A DNA stretch of 64,000 bases, taken from NCBI GenBank assembly GCA_016800925.1, contig JABCPU010000279.1:1-64000 (forward strand), written 5' to 3'. Below the pieces are notes generated by a model. That model was not told where the DNA came from. It did no database searches and worked only from the letters and a program-made list of their open reading frames with translations. The position numbers and the translations under genes were made by a program. Position 1 is the first letter of the stretch. Each line of letters opens with the position of its first letter. Positions 23,359-33,990 of this stretch are shown piece by piece. The DNA is from Suillus spraguei (taxonomy: Eukaryota > Basidiomycota > Agaricomycetes > Boletales > Suillaceae).

Positions 23359-24765
23359 ATGGCCGCCATCGTCATCACCCGATATGCTCACAATTTAATC
23401 AAAAATCAGGCTCTGCAACAGCACAATGCCAGAGAGCAGGCAGAGCTTTGTAGCCATCGCCTCATGCTACTTATTGGTTGTATAGTGACACAAATATCAG
23501 CCCTGTATCATTGCCTTTTTTTTACCCCCATGCCAATATTCCATACCATGCCTCTGCCCTGACAGGTCATGCATGGGTTCTTGAGCTCATGACAGGCCAC
23601 TCAGACAGGATCTGGCATAATCTAGGTGTCAACTTAGAAGTATTTGAACAACTCCTCCATGTTCTTTGGGAAAATGATTTTTAGCAGTCTTACAATGGCG
23701 TCTCAGTTGAGGAACAACTAGCAATTTTTATATATACCTGTGTGACTGGTCTTTTGACTTGCCACATTGGTGAGTGCTTTCAGCGCTCCCCCTCCACAAT
23801 ATCAAGGTGATCAGAAATACCTGCTGCCCATCTAATGGTGTATCTTAATTTTTGGCTTAGATACTTCAAGGACATGGTCACCTTCTTTTCAGATGATCCT
23901 TTTCATTACTCTCAAGTTCAATTTCCCACCACAGATTCCCCCACCCCTCCTTCAATTGCTAATGACCATTGCTTTCATCTGTTCAATAAATGTATTTGTG
24001 CCATTGAAGGAACCCACATCTGGGCCTTTGCAACACTTGTAGATCATGCTTACATGCGTAACCAAAAAGGTTATATATCTCAAAATTGTTTATTCATATG
24101 TGATTTCAATTTTTGCTTTATCTATGGATTTTACAGGTGGGATGGCTCATCTGCCAATGCAACAGTTTGGAATGATGCACATGAACATGACCTGTGCATT
24201 CCCAAAGGCAGGTACCTCCTTGCAGATGCAGGCTTCAGGACTTGTGACACACTACTTGTCCCTTATTGGGGTGTGTGTTATCATCTCAAAGAATGGTGTT
24301 TGGCAAGTAACTTCTAAGTTTTTGTACTCATCTTATTCTTGCAATTAAAAAATATTCCAGCCCACAAAATGCAAAAGAACTGTTTAAACTTCAGCATTCC
24401 TTGCTGTGCAATGTGATTGAGCATATATTTGGAGTGATGAAGCGCCAATGGTGCATCTTGCAAATCCCCCCAGAATATAACATGGCCATTCAGGCCCTTA
24501 TTCCTCTGGCACTGTGCGCCTTGCACAATTTTATTTGTGAAGAAGACCCCAAAGTTTTTTATCAAGACTATGAGGCCGATATCCCAGAAATATTTCATGC
24601 TGACAATGTAAATGAAGGAACGGCAGCAGGCACAGTTCGAGGGAGTAACACTCAGGGGGAGCTTGCAAATGGGCCACTAAGTTGTGCAGAGAAGAGAAAA
24701 TCTGATGCACATCGTGATGAAGTAGCTGCTTTAATGTGGGTGGATTATATTGCTAAGAATGCTTG
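23359..24765 (+). pseudogene. PIF/Harbinger DDE transposase (decayed)
   Basis: A transposase of the DDE_Tnp_4 type, which cuts and pastes the element. N-terminal blocks near 23560-23800 include WHNLGVNLEVFEQLL and the HTH-like VSVEEQLAIFIYTCVTG, in different frames. The catalytic region is open over 23835-24317: CAIEGTHIWAF (first Asp/Glu region), RNQKGYISQN, then GRYLLADAGF and YHLKEW. A probable intron precedes the C-terminal block (NVIEHIFGVMKRQW, ALCALHNFI), open over 24401-24766. In-frame stops and frame changes upstream of 23835 mark it as decayed. It converges on the SANT gene at 24841. Confidence 0.82.
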
Positions 24766-24840
24766 AATATGTAGCATACAATGAAATATTGCACTGAGAG
24801 GTACTTGTACAGGATTGAAGTAAAAAAATAATTTATTGAG

Positions 24841-27066
24841 CTACACCTGAGTATTTCCACACAGACCTGCAAGCTTCCTTTGTGCCCAAGATGACTTCCA
24901 CAATGGCACATTCAAGTTAACAAACACTACTGCTTCATTTGGGTTCACTGTCAGAAAATCAGTGAGGAGCAAGACATCGTCTAACCCCAAACCTTCAGTA
25001 TTAGCAAGGGAGGCAATTGTGCACCCAAGGGAAGTAGGACAGGGACACTCAGGTTGGGAGGAGGATGTTGACGAAAATGAATGCACAAATTGTGGCAAGG
25101 TTTGTGCAATTGATGTAAGAACTGCGCTACCCTCCTGTTGAGCCTTTGCAGCTATGGAGTATGGGTGGGAGCACTTCCTTGATAAATCCCCATCACCCAG
25201 CACACTATATTTGCACTTGCCCTAGCTAGCACTTGTGAGCTCTGAGTTGCTTGTAGATAATATCATATGAGAGCTGGGCACAGCTGGTGAGGTTCCTGTG
25301 CTACCTGCGCCAATGTCATCAGCAGCAGCCCTGAGCTGGCTGAAGTTCATTGTGTTGGCAGTGCCTGAGGGGGAAGAAGGGGGGGCATTGATAAAGTGGA
25401 AGAGGTACCTATGTGCACAGGTGGTGGAGGGGCCATCGAAAAAGTAGAAGATATAGAACATGCAGAAACTTCAGGCCGTTTCCTAGCATGGGGCTGATGC
25501 ATTACAAACTTGCTTTTGGCAGCGTTCAGCATCAACTCCCCAACAGCATTAAACTGCAAAAATCCCTTGGAAGAGAAAGGTTTTGATTGCAGTGAAACGA
25601 AGAAACTAGCACTGGCCTAAGTATAAGCGCAGTGTTAATCCTACTGAAGGCGCGAGTGAGATGTTTGACCCAAGAGGACTGCAAATAGAAGCAATTCCTT
25701 CAAAGTTAGTGCAAAGGAAACAACGAAGTACTAATATGGCAATGAGGATTCTGACTTCCAAGGTTAGCGGCAGTAGCGGTATATTGGCGGTACTAGCGCG
25801 GTGTCAGCGGTACACGCGCGGTAAGAATTGCTGCAACGGTTAGCTAGTGAGAGCAAGAACAAAGTTACTTGGGCAAGACGAAAATGTTATAACTACCGGC
25901 GGTGCGGTAGCAGTAGCGGCAACTTCCGTATGAGTGGGAATGCAGATGAGAGAGAAAATGACCCAGCGAGATCACTGGCCATGGTCCGGTTATGAGTAGT
26001 GAAGTCGAAAGTTGCGTGGTACTTCGAGCGGTAAAGTCACCGGCAGTTAAATCAATGAGCGAAGTTTGAACGGAGAAAAGTTCAAAGGCAAATAGATTGT
26101 GACTAGCGAGCATTTCAGATACTAAGTCCTAGTGAAGGAATGTAACAGGAAGTAAAAGTAACGGTATGTATGTTCAGTCCTTTTTAACATATGCAAGCAT
26201 GTACGAGATAGCTATGCGAGTCTGGTAGCGAGAAAGAAAATAAATGGGGTACTTAATAAAGAGGCGCACAGCGTGCAGCGGCCCCTTGAGATGTAAGGTA
26301 AATCCTGCCATAGGTTTAGTAATGGCGGAAGTGAGGTAACTACGCACCAATAGATTCTAGATGGAATAGAATGGGACATGAGGGCATCGGCACGAGGATC
26401 TGGAAAGGGTTCACAGGAGAAGGACAGTTCTGCCTTAGCGGAGCGAAAAGGCTATTTCATCGCTATAAGGAAATCCTTCGGTTGCTGCCGCAGACATTAA
26501 CGAGATGCTTGTCAAAAACGGGGTTTTGACGGTCAGCGTGACTTTTCTCGCTACAGCGGATGAGCCTAAAAAGAGTGAATGATAAGTCAGTTTTAACTGA
26601 AATCTTGCGCAGTCTCACCTTAGTATGTGCATCCCATGCACCACTAGTTTCAGGTGTGACTGATACACTGTGCTCATCATTCCATGAGAAGACAGAGAGT
26701 GACTTGATATTCTTGACTACACTGTTCTTTAGCTGTAATCAATAGATATTTGGTGATGAAACTTACAGCATTCCACTTTGTTTTGCAAGATGACTGGGAT
26801 TTGGGAGTGCCCTTCTGGGTGGGATATAATGCATTGAGGTGCTTGGCAGCATCTGAAGATACTGGTTTGAAGCTCATGGTATCCTCAGCCTCAAATTTTC
26901 AGGTTGAAAGAAAGGCGATGAGGTCCCTCTCTTCATTCAGCTCCCAGTGTGTGGCAGCTTTGTGAGAGGTACTAGTATTATCTTGTGAGCCCATCTGATT
27001 GTCAATGCCTCACAATCCATGAGAATGGAGGGAGTGCACAGAGTCTATGCTGGAGGAATCAGACAT
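24841..27066 (-). pseudogene. SANT/Myb-like Harbinger accessory protein, split by an insertion
   Basis: Begins at 27066 (MSDSSS). A WELNEERDLIAFL SANT-type helix follows near 26920, then AAKHLNALYPTQKG and SCKTKWNA, a GT-AG intron, FSWNDEHSVSVTPE near 26690-26660, and an intron ending just before AHP. Here the 963-bp repeat interrupts it; the frame resumes at 25592 with KPFSSKGFLQFNAVGELM. The C-terminal half (LDDVLLLTDFL, WKSSWAQRKLA) ends at 24841. Such proteins are known to bind Harbinger termini and bring the transposase in. A stop near 26910 and a frame change near 25210 also disable it. Confidence 0.75.
25593..26555 (-). repeat. 963-bp TG...CA repeat, copy 1
   Basis: Inserted in the SANT gene of the Harbinger element. 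Read on the minus strand it runs TGTAGCGAG...GTTTCA. The same sequence occurs on the plus strand at 60893-63240. TG...CA ends suggest a solo LTR, but a clean target duplication is not visible. No protein is encoded. Confidence 0.78.
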
Positions 27067-27121
27067 GGTGGTCACAAAGGCAGGTGTTCTATAAGGGACA
27101 GATTTTATAGAATATCTAGTA

Positions 27122-27266
27122 GTACACCTCTTATCAGTTATGATTATGATTGCTTTGACCTGGCATCTCGTGGATGAGCTGGCAAATCTCACACAGGTCA
27201 TGTGGCAGGATCATGTGGTGTAAATATCAAATATCAAATATCAAATTCGCCTGTCTAAACAGGGCC
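27122..27266 (-). repeat. right TIR of the Harbinger element
   Basis: Inverted match of 23202-23345. The outer end reads AACAGGGCC followed by TTA. Three tandem copies of ATATCAA lie near its inner side. Confidence 0.8.
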
Positions 27267-27689
27267 TTAGTAACATATCATTGGTATTGATAATATTTTT
27301 GAGACTCCGGTATATTCTATTCTGAGTTATTTTGCCTATGGGAAAGTCATCTAATATGTAGATAAATAGAAGTAAATATGGAATAAAGCTACTGGTGAGA
27401 TACTATTAGTTACCACTAGTTCGTGCACTCCCTACATCTCATGCACTGCTCAAAACAACTCTTTTTTACTATTAATCTTCAAACTAATACATGCATATGA
27501 ATTAATAAATCATAAATATGCCTTACAAACTTGAATGGACCCAATCTAATAAGAAACAAAAGAGATATTTTTATGGTGGTGACACCGCTGGTGTCACTCT
27601 CACTGTCACCTGCTGGTACTGCCATAGTGGAGTTTCAAACTCAAACATGCTACCAGTAACGCATCTGAACGTGTATATGGGTGAGTAGG

Positions 27690-28470
27690 ATGGCATGCAC
27701 TTGAGTTGCTGGGATGTGGGAACATCCCAGAGATTCCAATAAAGAGGCTTGCATTCAAGCTGCTGTCCATGATGCCTTGAATGGTGTTTATCCCAATTTC
27801 TGGAGTGCTGCTATAGCTCACAAGGTGAGCACTCCCTTAGTTATTTTTACTTGGATGTAACTCAGTTTTCCTTTAGATACCCCCACAGACTGTGCTTCAG
27901 GAAATTGTGGCCCTTGGAGATCATTACTCAGTGAATCCCAAGAAAGGGTTTTGGTGCCATCACAACTCAGATTCTGCAACCCCTCTCCATCACCGAAAAC
28001 TAACTCTGTGCTCACTGGTCAAATATTCAAGATGGTGAATGTTTACCCTGGCAAGAATTGGGTCCGCTGCTTCTTGTCATGCAGATATCACTATTGCAAA
28101 ATCACAAGGCCTGGATCCATAGTGTGCACAAAATTTCAACAAGTCAATGATCACAGAGTATTTTGATATGTGCAAGGCCTTGGATGACAAGCACAAAGGA
28201 ATTGAATTCCACTGGAACACAACCAGAATGTTGATGAGAAAGGGTGTCAAATGGGAGGTGGTCTTCAAAATTTATCTTCTCGAAAAGCAATTGAGAATGC
28301 TATCATATTCACAGTGATAATTTAGAGCTGGTCACAATAATTGAATGTGTTTCTGCAGCTGCAATTCCAATCCTCCATCATTTATTTTGGCTGATGGCCC
28401 CATTAATACTGAATACCAAAATGTTAAAGACATCAGAAAGTCAGTTCTGAACTAAATTCCAGTTGTGGAC
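27690..28470 (+). pseudogene. pogo/CENP-B-like DDE transposase relic
   Basis: Fragments in several frames resemble the large basidiomycete pogo-type transposases: IQAAVHDALNG near 27760, a Tc5/CENP-B-type segment, EYFDMCKALDDKHKGI near 28152-28200, and ELVTIIECVSA near 28325-28360, the region before the first catalytic Asp. GT-AG-like breaks and many stops are present. The C-terminal catalytic part is not recognisable. No terminal repeats were identified. It lies between the Harbinger right end and the Ulp1/DDE element. Confidence 0.55.
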
Positions 28471-29065
28471 ACTACTGATTCAAGTAAATATAGCATTGCA
28501 ACTTCTTCAACTGGGTAGATTCAGAACTATTTGCAGCCTGGTTTAAGAAACATCATCACAGCCATTGCCATCCAGGCATCTTAATAATGATAATGGTTTA
28601 TATTACTTTGGCAGCTCACAATACATATTTTAGATTGCTATATAGCCAGTGATTTGTATATACAGTATACCTTCATTAATGTCTAGTGCTGAATGGCCTT
28701 TGAAACTGGCTAGTGTGATGATACCATGACTTTCCATGACTTTCGTGACTGCAAGAGATGTAGGAGTGCACAAACTACTGTACCATTTCATTCAATTCAA
28801 TAGTCATGCATCACAGCGACCTCTGTTATGTACAAATTTGGGCACCTGTCACCTGTCACAGATGTTCATGTCAATATCATGTCAAATTGTCATAGTGGAA
28901 GCAAAACTTGCTTCTGAAATGGTCTCGTTTCAATGTGCAATGCTTACAGCGCTATTTTGGAGCTACATCATGACTACAACTATGACTATGCTTCCTCATC
29001 ATTGTGGTGGCACCAAAATGTGTGTATGTACAAACTGTTTGGTTTGCATTTCCTTCTCCCATGCC
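28471..29065. other. no gene recognised
   Basis: AT-rich, with short frames only. It probably contains the 3' end of the Ulp1/DDE element, whose terminus I could not locate. Confidence 0.4.
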
Positions 29066-29400
29066 CTAATTCCCTGTTTTGCATTTTATCGTCTTTGACA
29101 TTTCCTTGACTGTGTCAAGATCCACATGTTCAATCTCAAAGTCCATCATTTCAGCCTTGGCATGTGACACATGATGTCCTGTGTCCTCAAAGGCTGTCAC
29201 ACTTGCAATGACTGCTGCAAGTGGTAAGTCACTGCCATCATTGAAGCATGAGTCTTGTAATTCAATGTTGTCTTCCAGGTTGTCACTACTGTATTCTGTT
29301 GTGGATGGGTTACTTGTCAACTCCTTCCAAAACTCAGGGTTCATGGTCTTGAGTTCCCAAAGTTTTTCACATGCACTGAAACTTGTCAAGCTCTCATATA
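29066..29400 (-). pseudogene. C-terminal part of the DDE transposase
   Basis: Minus-strand frame beginning at the repeat boundary with YESLTSFSACEKLWEL and NPEFWKELT, ending at 29066. In related transposases this block follows directly after FNLSY, which here lies on the opposite strand at the other end of the inverted segment (about 31800-31815). Confidence 0.72.
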
Positions 29401-30100
29401 TGTAAGGACTGGATGTCCTCTGTGCCCAGCCCAATGCTTCAGATCAAACTCTGATGCTCAGACCTTATGACATGTTCCAGATGGTCCATGTGACCTAGTG
29501 ATGCAAACAGTGTCACACTTCACATCCAAAAGTCATGCGGATACATTCCTTCTTCCTTTACTGCCGTCGTCAACACATATGCTCCTGGTCCCTATCCCTT
29601 ACAACAACTTCATCATCTCTGTCAACTTTCAGGCCCTTTCTCTTGTTAATGTCACCCTACTCTCAATTCACCATCTCAAAACTAATATTCAACCCTTGCT
29701 ATTCTACCAAAACCATACGCATTGTACCACCACTCATTCAAATTTTTGTACTCTTGTTCCTCTCCATTCTACTCTACCCTGTCAAGTGCAATGCCACTCT
29801 CTTCTGCCTCTGCTCTCACCTAATCGTCTGGCTCATCCATTGCCGAGGACCCTTATTGATTTTGCGTATATCTGGCTCATGTAGACTCTGGTATCAACAG
29901 TGAATTCTATCCTAGATTCCCTGCTCAAAAGCATCTTAGAAAGTCCTTAGAGCATCTTGTCTGCTAATCTCTCTCAAAAGTATAGTCCTGTTTGTGTCCT
30001 AACTACATCAATTCGTCCCTCACTGCTATCGCCTCTCACCATCTCTTATCTCACTCTTGTTCTGTTCTCTTTTCCCCTTCGAACCACTGCAAACCTTACA
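29401..30100 (+). repeat. 700-bp inverted repeat, left copy
   Basis: Begins TGTAAGGACTGGATGTCC and ends CCTTACA. It is nearly identical to the reverse complement of 31816-32516. The ends form a 7-bp inverted repeat. With the inverted segment restored, this copy is flanked by CATA/TATA. It is likely a solo LTR or MITE-like insertion; the frames inside it are not evidence of a gene. Confidence 0.88.
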
Positions 30101-31815
30101 CAGAACTCAGTAACCACCAAGGTCACTCAAATGGTGGCCAATGAGGAGTCTTTGTACATGCTTGATGAAGTATTTTCAAGATGATACATTAACAATACAT
30201 TAGACAAATTATCCTGATGTCGAGAAGGATATCATTCATCAGCTTGAATCCCTTCAGGAAGTTGGTGTAACACTCACCCTTGTTACAATTTGTGCCATTG
30301 TGCTCGCTATGGTCTCTGAGAAAGCCCCCAAGATCCTTGAGCAGAAAGCAAAAGATGGATTTACCTTTCAATGCTCTGACTCATACCTCTGAAACTAGTT
30401 GCACACAACCTTGCACTGGTCTGAATGTCAAGCCACATGGGCAGCTCAGAAAATACCAAGCAACTGGGAGGAAATGTGTGAGAATGCATTTTTGTGTCTG
30501 GCATACACGATCAAGGACGAGGACATTCCTACAGAACTCTATGTTAACTCTGACCAAATACAGGTAATCTATGTACAAGGATCTAACCTGACATGGGCAA
30601 AGACAGGATCCAAACAAGTCTCAACTGTGGGTAATGATGAAAAATGCGCATTTACGATCATGGTGTCCATTGCCAATAACAGCACAGTACTCCAACTCCA
30701 GGCTATCTATCAAGGTCATTCAAAGTTTTCTTGTCCTAGTGCAAACTCACATTATTATAATGAGTGCATAAACACAGGCTTCCTCTTTGAGTACTCCGAC
30801 ATGACAACCTACTGGTCCACCCAAGAGACGATGTGTAGCCTGGTTGATAAGCTTATTGCAAAATATTTTGACCAAAAGAAGGAAGAGCTGGGCTTACCTC
30901 TGATGCAGAAGGCTGTGTGGCAGATTGACATCTGGTCAGTACACTGATCAGATGAGTTTTGCACATGGATAAAGAACAAACACCCTACAATCATCTTGAA
31001 CTATGTTCCAGGTGTTACGAACTGGGATGGCGTCACCAGCGACAGTGAAAAGACACAGCCGGTCTGCTGGGAAGTTCTTACAATGCCCAAAAGAGAACAA
31101 GGTGAAAGTACAAGGAACGCGTTCCGAGTACGATCAAGGGTTCGGCCTCAAAGACAAGTCTAAGAGGTTCTGCAAGAATAGAGACTAAGACTAAGGAGTG
31201 CTTAGACTTAGAGACGATTCAAGACGACTTAGGTTGGAGACCTAAGCGAAGGAGATTCCAGGTAAAACCCAGTAAGATTAAAGTAAAGAATCTACTACAA
31301 GTACAACATGCTTAAATAGGACCAATATGTGCGCACGGACCAAGAGAGGCGTGGGAAAGTAAGTGCATATCCAAATAAGGAAGGCAACTATAGTACAGAT
31401 GCGTTGAGCATATGAGTCAGAGTCATGTGACATGATATACAAGTAAGGAAACAAAGAGAAAATGAATAGGGGCACGTACAACTGTAACACCAGGTGGCTG
31501 CAAAGGCCTGTTCCAGCCCTGCGATGTTGTGATTCAGCAGGTTTTCAAGAATTCCTTAAAATGATCTTACCATGCTGATGTTGTGAGAGAAGTAGCCAAA
31601 CAGCTGGATCAAGGAGAGAAAAATATATTGATTGACAAACATATTGGTGTGCTACATGATCGAAATGTTGCATGGCTATAGGATGCCTTCCATACTGTCA
31701 ATAAGCCTACTGTCATGAAAAAGGTGTGTACAAATTTGTTACCTTATGACTGAGCTTATGGACATTTGTGTCAGGCTTTCAAAATGTTCTGAGTTTGTGG
31801 CTTCAATCTGTCATA
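30101..31815 (+). pseudogene. DDE catalytic core of the transposase, inverted segment
   Basis: Plus-strand frame carrying NHQGHSNGGQ, then the hinge VTLTLVTICAIVLAMVSEKAP near 30265-30320, then CQATWAAQKIPSNWEEMCE. The first catalytic Asp is in YVNSDQ (about 30550). The second is in WQIDIWSVH (about 30928). The third is in LFQPCDVVIQ (about 31522), which lies beyond a solo LTR. The segment ends FNLSY at the right repeat. Stops at 30142, 30390 and 31562 are TGA where relatives have Arg, as expected from CGA to TGA decay. The orientation is opposite to the rest of the gene. Confidence 0.8.
31013..31489 (-). repeat. solo LTR of the gypsy family, TSD CCAGG
   Basis: A 477-bp LTR of the same family as gypsy copies 1-3, bounded by TGTTACGA and TGTAACA. 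It is flanked by CCAGG at 31008-31012 and 31490-31494. It splits the transposase gene between its second and third catalytic Asp residues. No internal sequence remains. Confidence 0.95.
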
Positions 31816-32516
31816 TGTAAGGCTTGCGGTGGTTCGAAGGGGAAAAGAGAACAGAACGAGAGTGAGATAAGAGATGGTGAGAGGCGATAGCAGCGAGGGA
31901 CGAATTGATGTAGTTAGGACACAAACAGGACTATACTTTTGAGAGAGATTAGCAGACAAGATGCTCTAAGGACTTTCTAAGGTGCTTTTTGAGCAAGGAA
32001 TCTAGGATAGAATTCACTGTTGATACCAGAGTCTACATGAGCCAGATATACGCAAAATCAATAAGGGTCCTCGGCAATGGATGAGCTAGACGATTAGGTG
32101 AGAGCAGAGGCAGAAGAGAGTGGCATTGCACTTGACAGGGTAGAGTAGAATGGAGAGGAACAAGAGTACAAAAATTTGAATGAGTGGTGGTACAATGCGT
32201 ATGGTTTTGGTAGAATAGCAAGGGTTGAATATTAGTTTTGAGATGGTGAATTGAGAGTAGGGTGACATTAACAAGAGAAAGGGCCTGAAAGTTGACAGAG
32301 ATGATGAAGTTGTTGTAAGGGATAGGGACCAGGAGCATATGTGTTGACGACGGCAGTAAAGGAAGAAGGAATGTATCCGCATGACTTTTGGATGTGAAGT
32401 GTGACACTGTTTGCATCACTAGGTCACATGGACCGTCTGGAACATGTCGTAAGGTCTGAGCATCAAAGTTTGATCTGAAGCATTGGGCTGGGTGCAGAGG
32501 ACATCCAGTCCTTACA
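31816..32516 (-). repeat. 700-bp inverted repeat, right copy
   Basis: Reverse-complement partner of 29401-30100. The few differences are mostly C/T or G/A changes at CpG sites. On restoring the inverted segment, its flanks are CAGA/CAGA. Confidence 0.88.
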
Positions 32517-33990
32517 TCTGCCATATAAAGGGCAGCTTCACTCCACTGTGGTTTATTTCCACTTCAATCTATCCACCCTTCCACTGTGCTACATGCAAGG
32601 TTCTTAAAGATTTCAGGATCATGATTCTTCAGTCATTGGACTAAGCAAGTGGCACTCCACTGGACTCCAGGATGTTTTGCAGCTGCATCAATTTGACTCC
32701 ATGTGAATGGCCCATGCCAATTATGATACATGGCATCCTTGTGTTCATGTTTCCGCTTGCAACCTTGAGCACAAGTTTTCTTCTGACATATGAACTCTTT
32801 CTCAGCACAATTTAGACGTGAAAGCTCTGTAATTGATGTCTTCTGGCATTTAGGTTAGTCATCTCTCAAATCAACAAGGTGGCAATGCTAAATAATTTGT
32901 GTTACTTCATCTGATCCAATCATCAAGTCTACTCCTACATACCTTCAACTGACGCTTTGATCCTCCAGGTGTTTGCTCTCCTTGAGCAATCTCTGCATTA
33001 TACTGAGCTTTATGGACTTTCTGTTGTCACTCCTTATTCTTCTGGTGCACAGCCATTCTTTTGCATAAGGCATCCATCTCGCTGAACTCTTTAGCATCCT
33101 CCCACCCTTGTTCAAGTTTTGCATTGACTTTTCCATCTGCCTGTCTAGCTCTTCTTGTGTGCAAGGCTTTACAAATTTCATGATGTCTCACACATGCCCT
33201 ACAGCCTGGTCTTGGATTGCCTCATGCATTGCTGATATTTAATATTCCTTTGTGTGCTTGGTATGAGGTTGCTTATCTCTTGTGTTGTCATCAGTGGACT
33301 CATTGAGTGAGTCATTAGGGCTTGATGTGTATTGGTTTTCAGCCATGGGCAACTCAACATCACTTGAAATGTCAAGATTGTAGCGTTGTTTTGACTCACT
33401 ATCACTTGAGTGAGACTGGGGTGTGGCATGGGCAGTTTGGGTGTTGTCCTCAGGTGCCATGAATGTAAATTCGAAGTTTTCACTGATCGATTCAAAACTC
33501 TAGGGTTATTTACAATCAGCAGATCAGAGAGCAATAACAGTGTACATACCTGATCAAGGTGTTGTTCAATAACTTCTAACATCATCTCAAGCTGACCATT
33601 GGCAACAAGCATAGCATCTACGAGAGGATATGAGTCAGGGAGGAAGTGATGGGCTAATGCATTGAAGGACAGCAAGCCACACAAAAATGTGTCTTGTTGG
33701 TGAGTGATGGCAAGTGGCTGCACCGTAAACTGACACCCTGAATGATGCTTGGTCCACCACTCTAGAATGTCCTTCATGACACACTTGTTCTGATCTAGCG
33801 AGTCTCCAAGTAAGATGAGGTCATGTTTGAAATCCAGGATGACCGCAACCCAATGGTCATCATTGATATTCACCAGGAATGCAACCTGTCTCCGGAGCCC
33901 CGAGGATAGTGCATGCCCAATTTCACAAGCACGTATGAAATATTTATCTTCTTCATACTCCCTTGTCTGATGTGTTTGCCATGGCAATAT
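32517..33990 (-). pseudogene. Ulp1-like peptidase and DNA-binding part of the transposase
   Basis: From 33990 the frame reads ILPWQTHQT, then CLRRQVAFLVNINDDHW-type sequence: His in HWVAVILDF, Asp in LLGDSLDQ, and Gln/Cys in ITHQQDTFLCGLLSFNA, a C48 (Ulp1) catalytic triad order. Next come a Ser/Thr-rich linker, a charged helical block (EELDRQMEKSMQNLNKG), and a Cys-containing and helical block WSQIDAAAKHPGVQWSA with TVEGWID near 32560. Several stops and frame changes are present. The true N-terminus is missing: the first residues coincide with the join to an ICMT fragment. Role: in other elements the peptidase may process SUMO-like modifiers; its need for transposition is unknown. Confidence 0.78.

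Larger units (their letters stand above)
23202..27266. mobile_element. PIF/Harbinger-type DNA transposon with long TIRs, interrupted
   Basis: Terminal inverted repeats are GGTCCTGTTTGGACAG at the left and GGCCCTGTTTAGACAG read from the right, with similarity continuing for about 130 bp. It is flanked by TAA (left) and TTA (right), compatible with the TWA target preference of the superfamily. It contains two convergent genes typical of Harbinger: a DDE transposase (plus) and a SANT/Myb-like protein (minus). A 963-bp repeat is inserted in the SANT gene. Both genes are decayed. Confidence 0.85.
29066..33990 (-). mobile_element. Ulp1 + DDE transposon, internally inverted and nested
   Basis: One long transposase gene, overall on the minus strand. 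The N-terminal part is at 33990-32517, the catalytic middle lies reversed at 30101-31815, and the C-terminal part is at 29400-29066. Near-identical 700-bp repeats in inverted orientation sit at both breakpoints. A solo LTR is inserted in the middle part. The upstream end of the gene is cut off where it joins an ICMT gene fragment. Family: long DDE-superfamily endonucleases with a C48 (Ulp1-like) peptidase domain, frequent in agaricomycetes. Confidence 0.8.

Noticed and set aside
23202..27266. Assigning a definite 3-bp target duplication to the Harbinger element
   Set aside because: The flanks read TAA and TTA depending on the boundary chosen; shifting by one base does not give an exact match, so I left it open.
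29498..32524. Two identical 128-codon frames (29498-29884 plus; within 32033-32524 minus) as a conserved protein
   Set aside because: They lie inside the two near-identical 700-bp repeats; identity of the DNA, not coding selection, explains them. No protein features.
31816..32525. A 9-bp near-match (tatggcaga/tatgacaga) around the right 700-bp repeat as a target duplication
   Set aside because: Both flanks are explained as native transposase coding sequence from two different places once the inversion is undone, and the restored junctions show 4-bp duplications instead.
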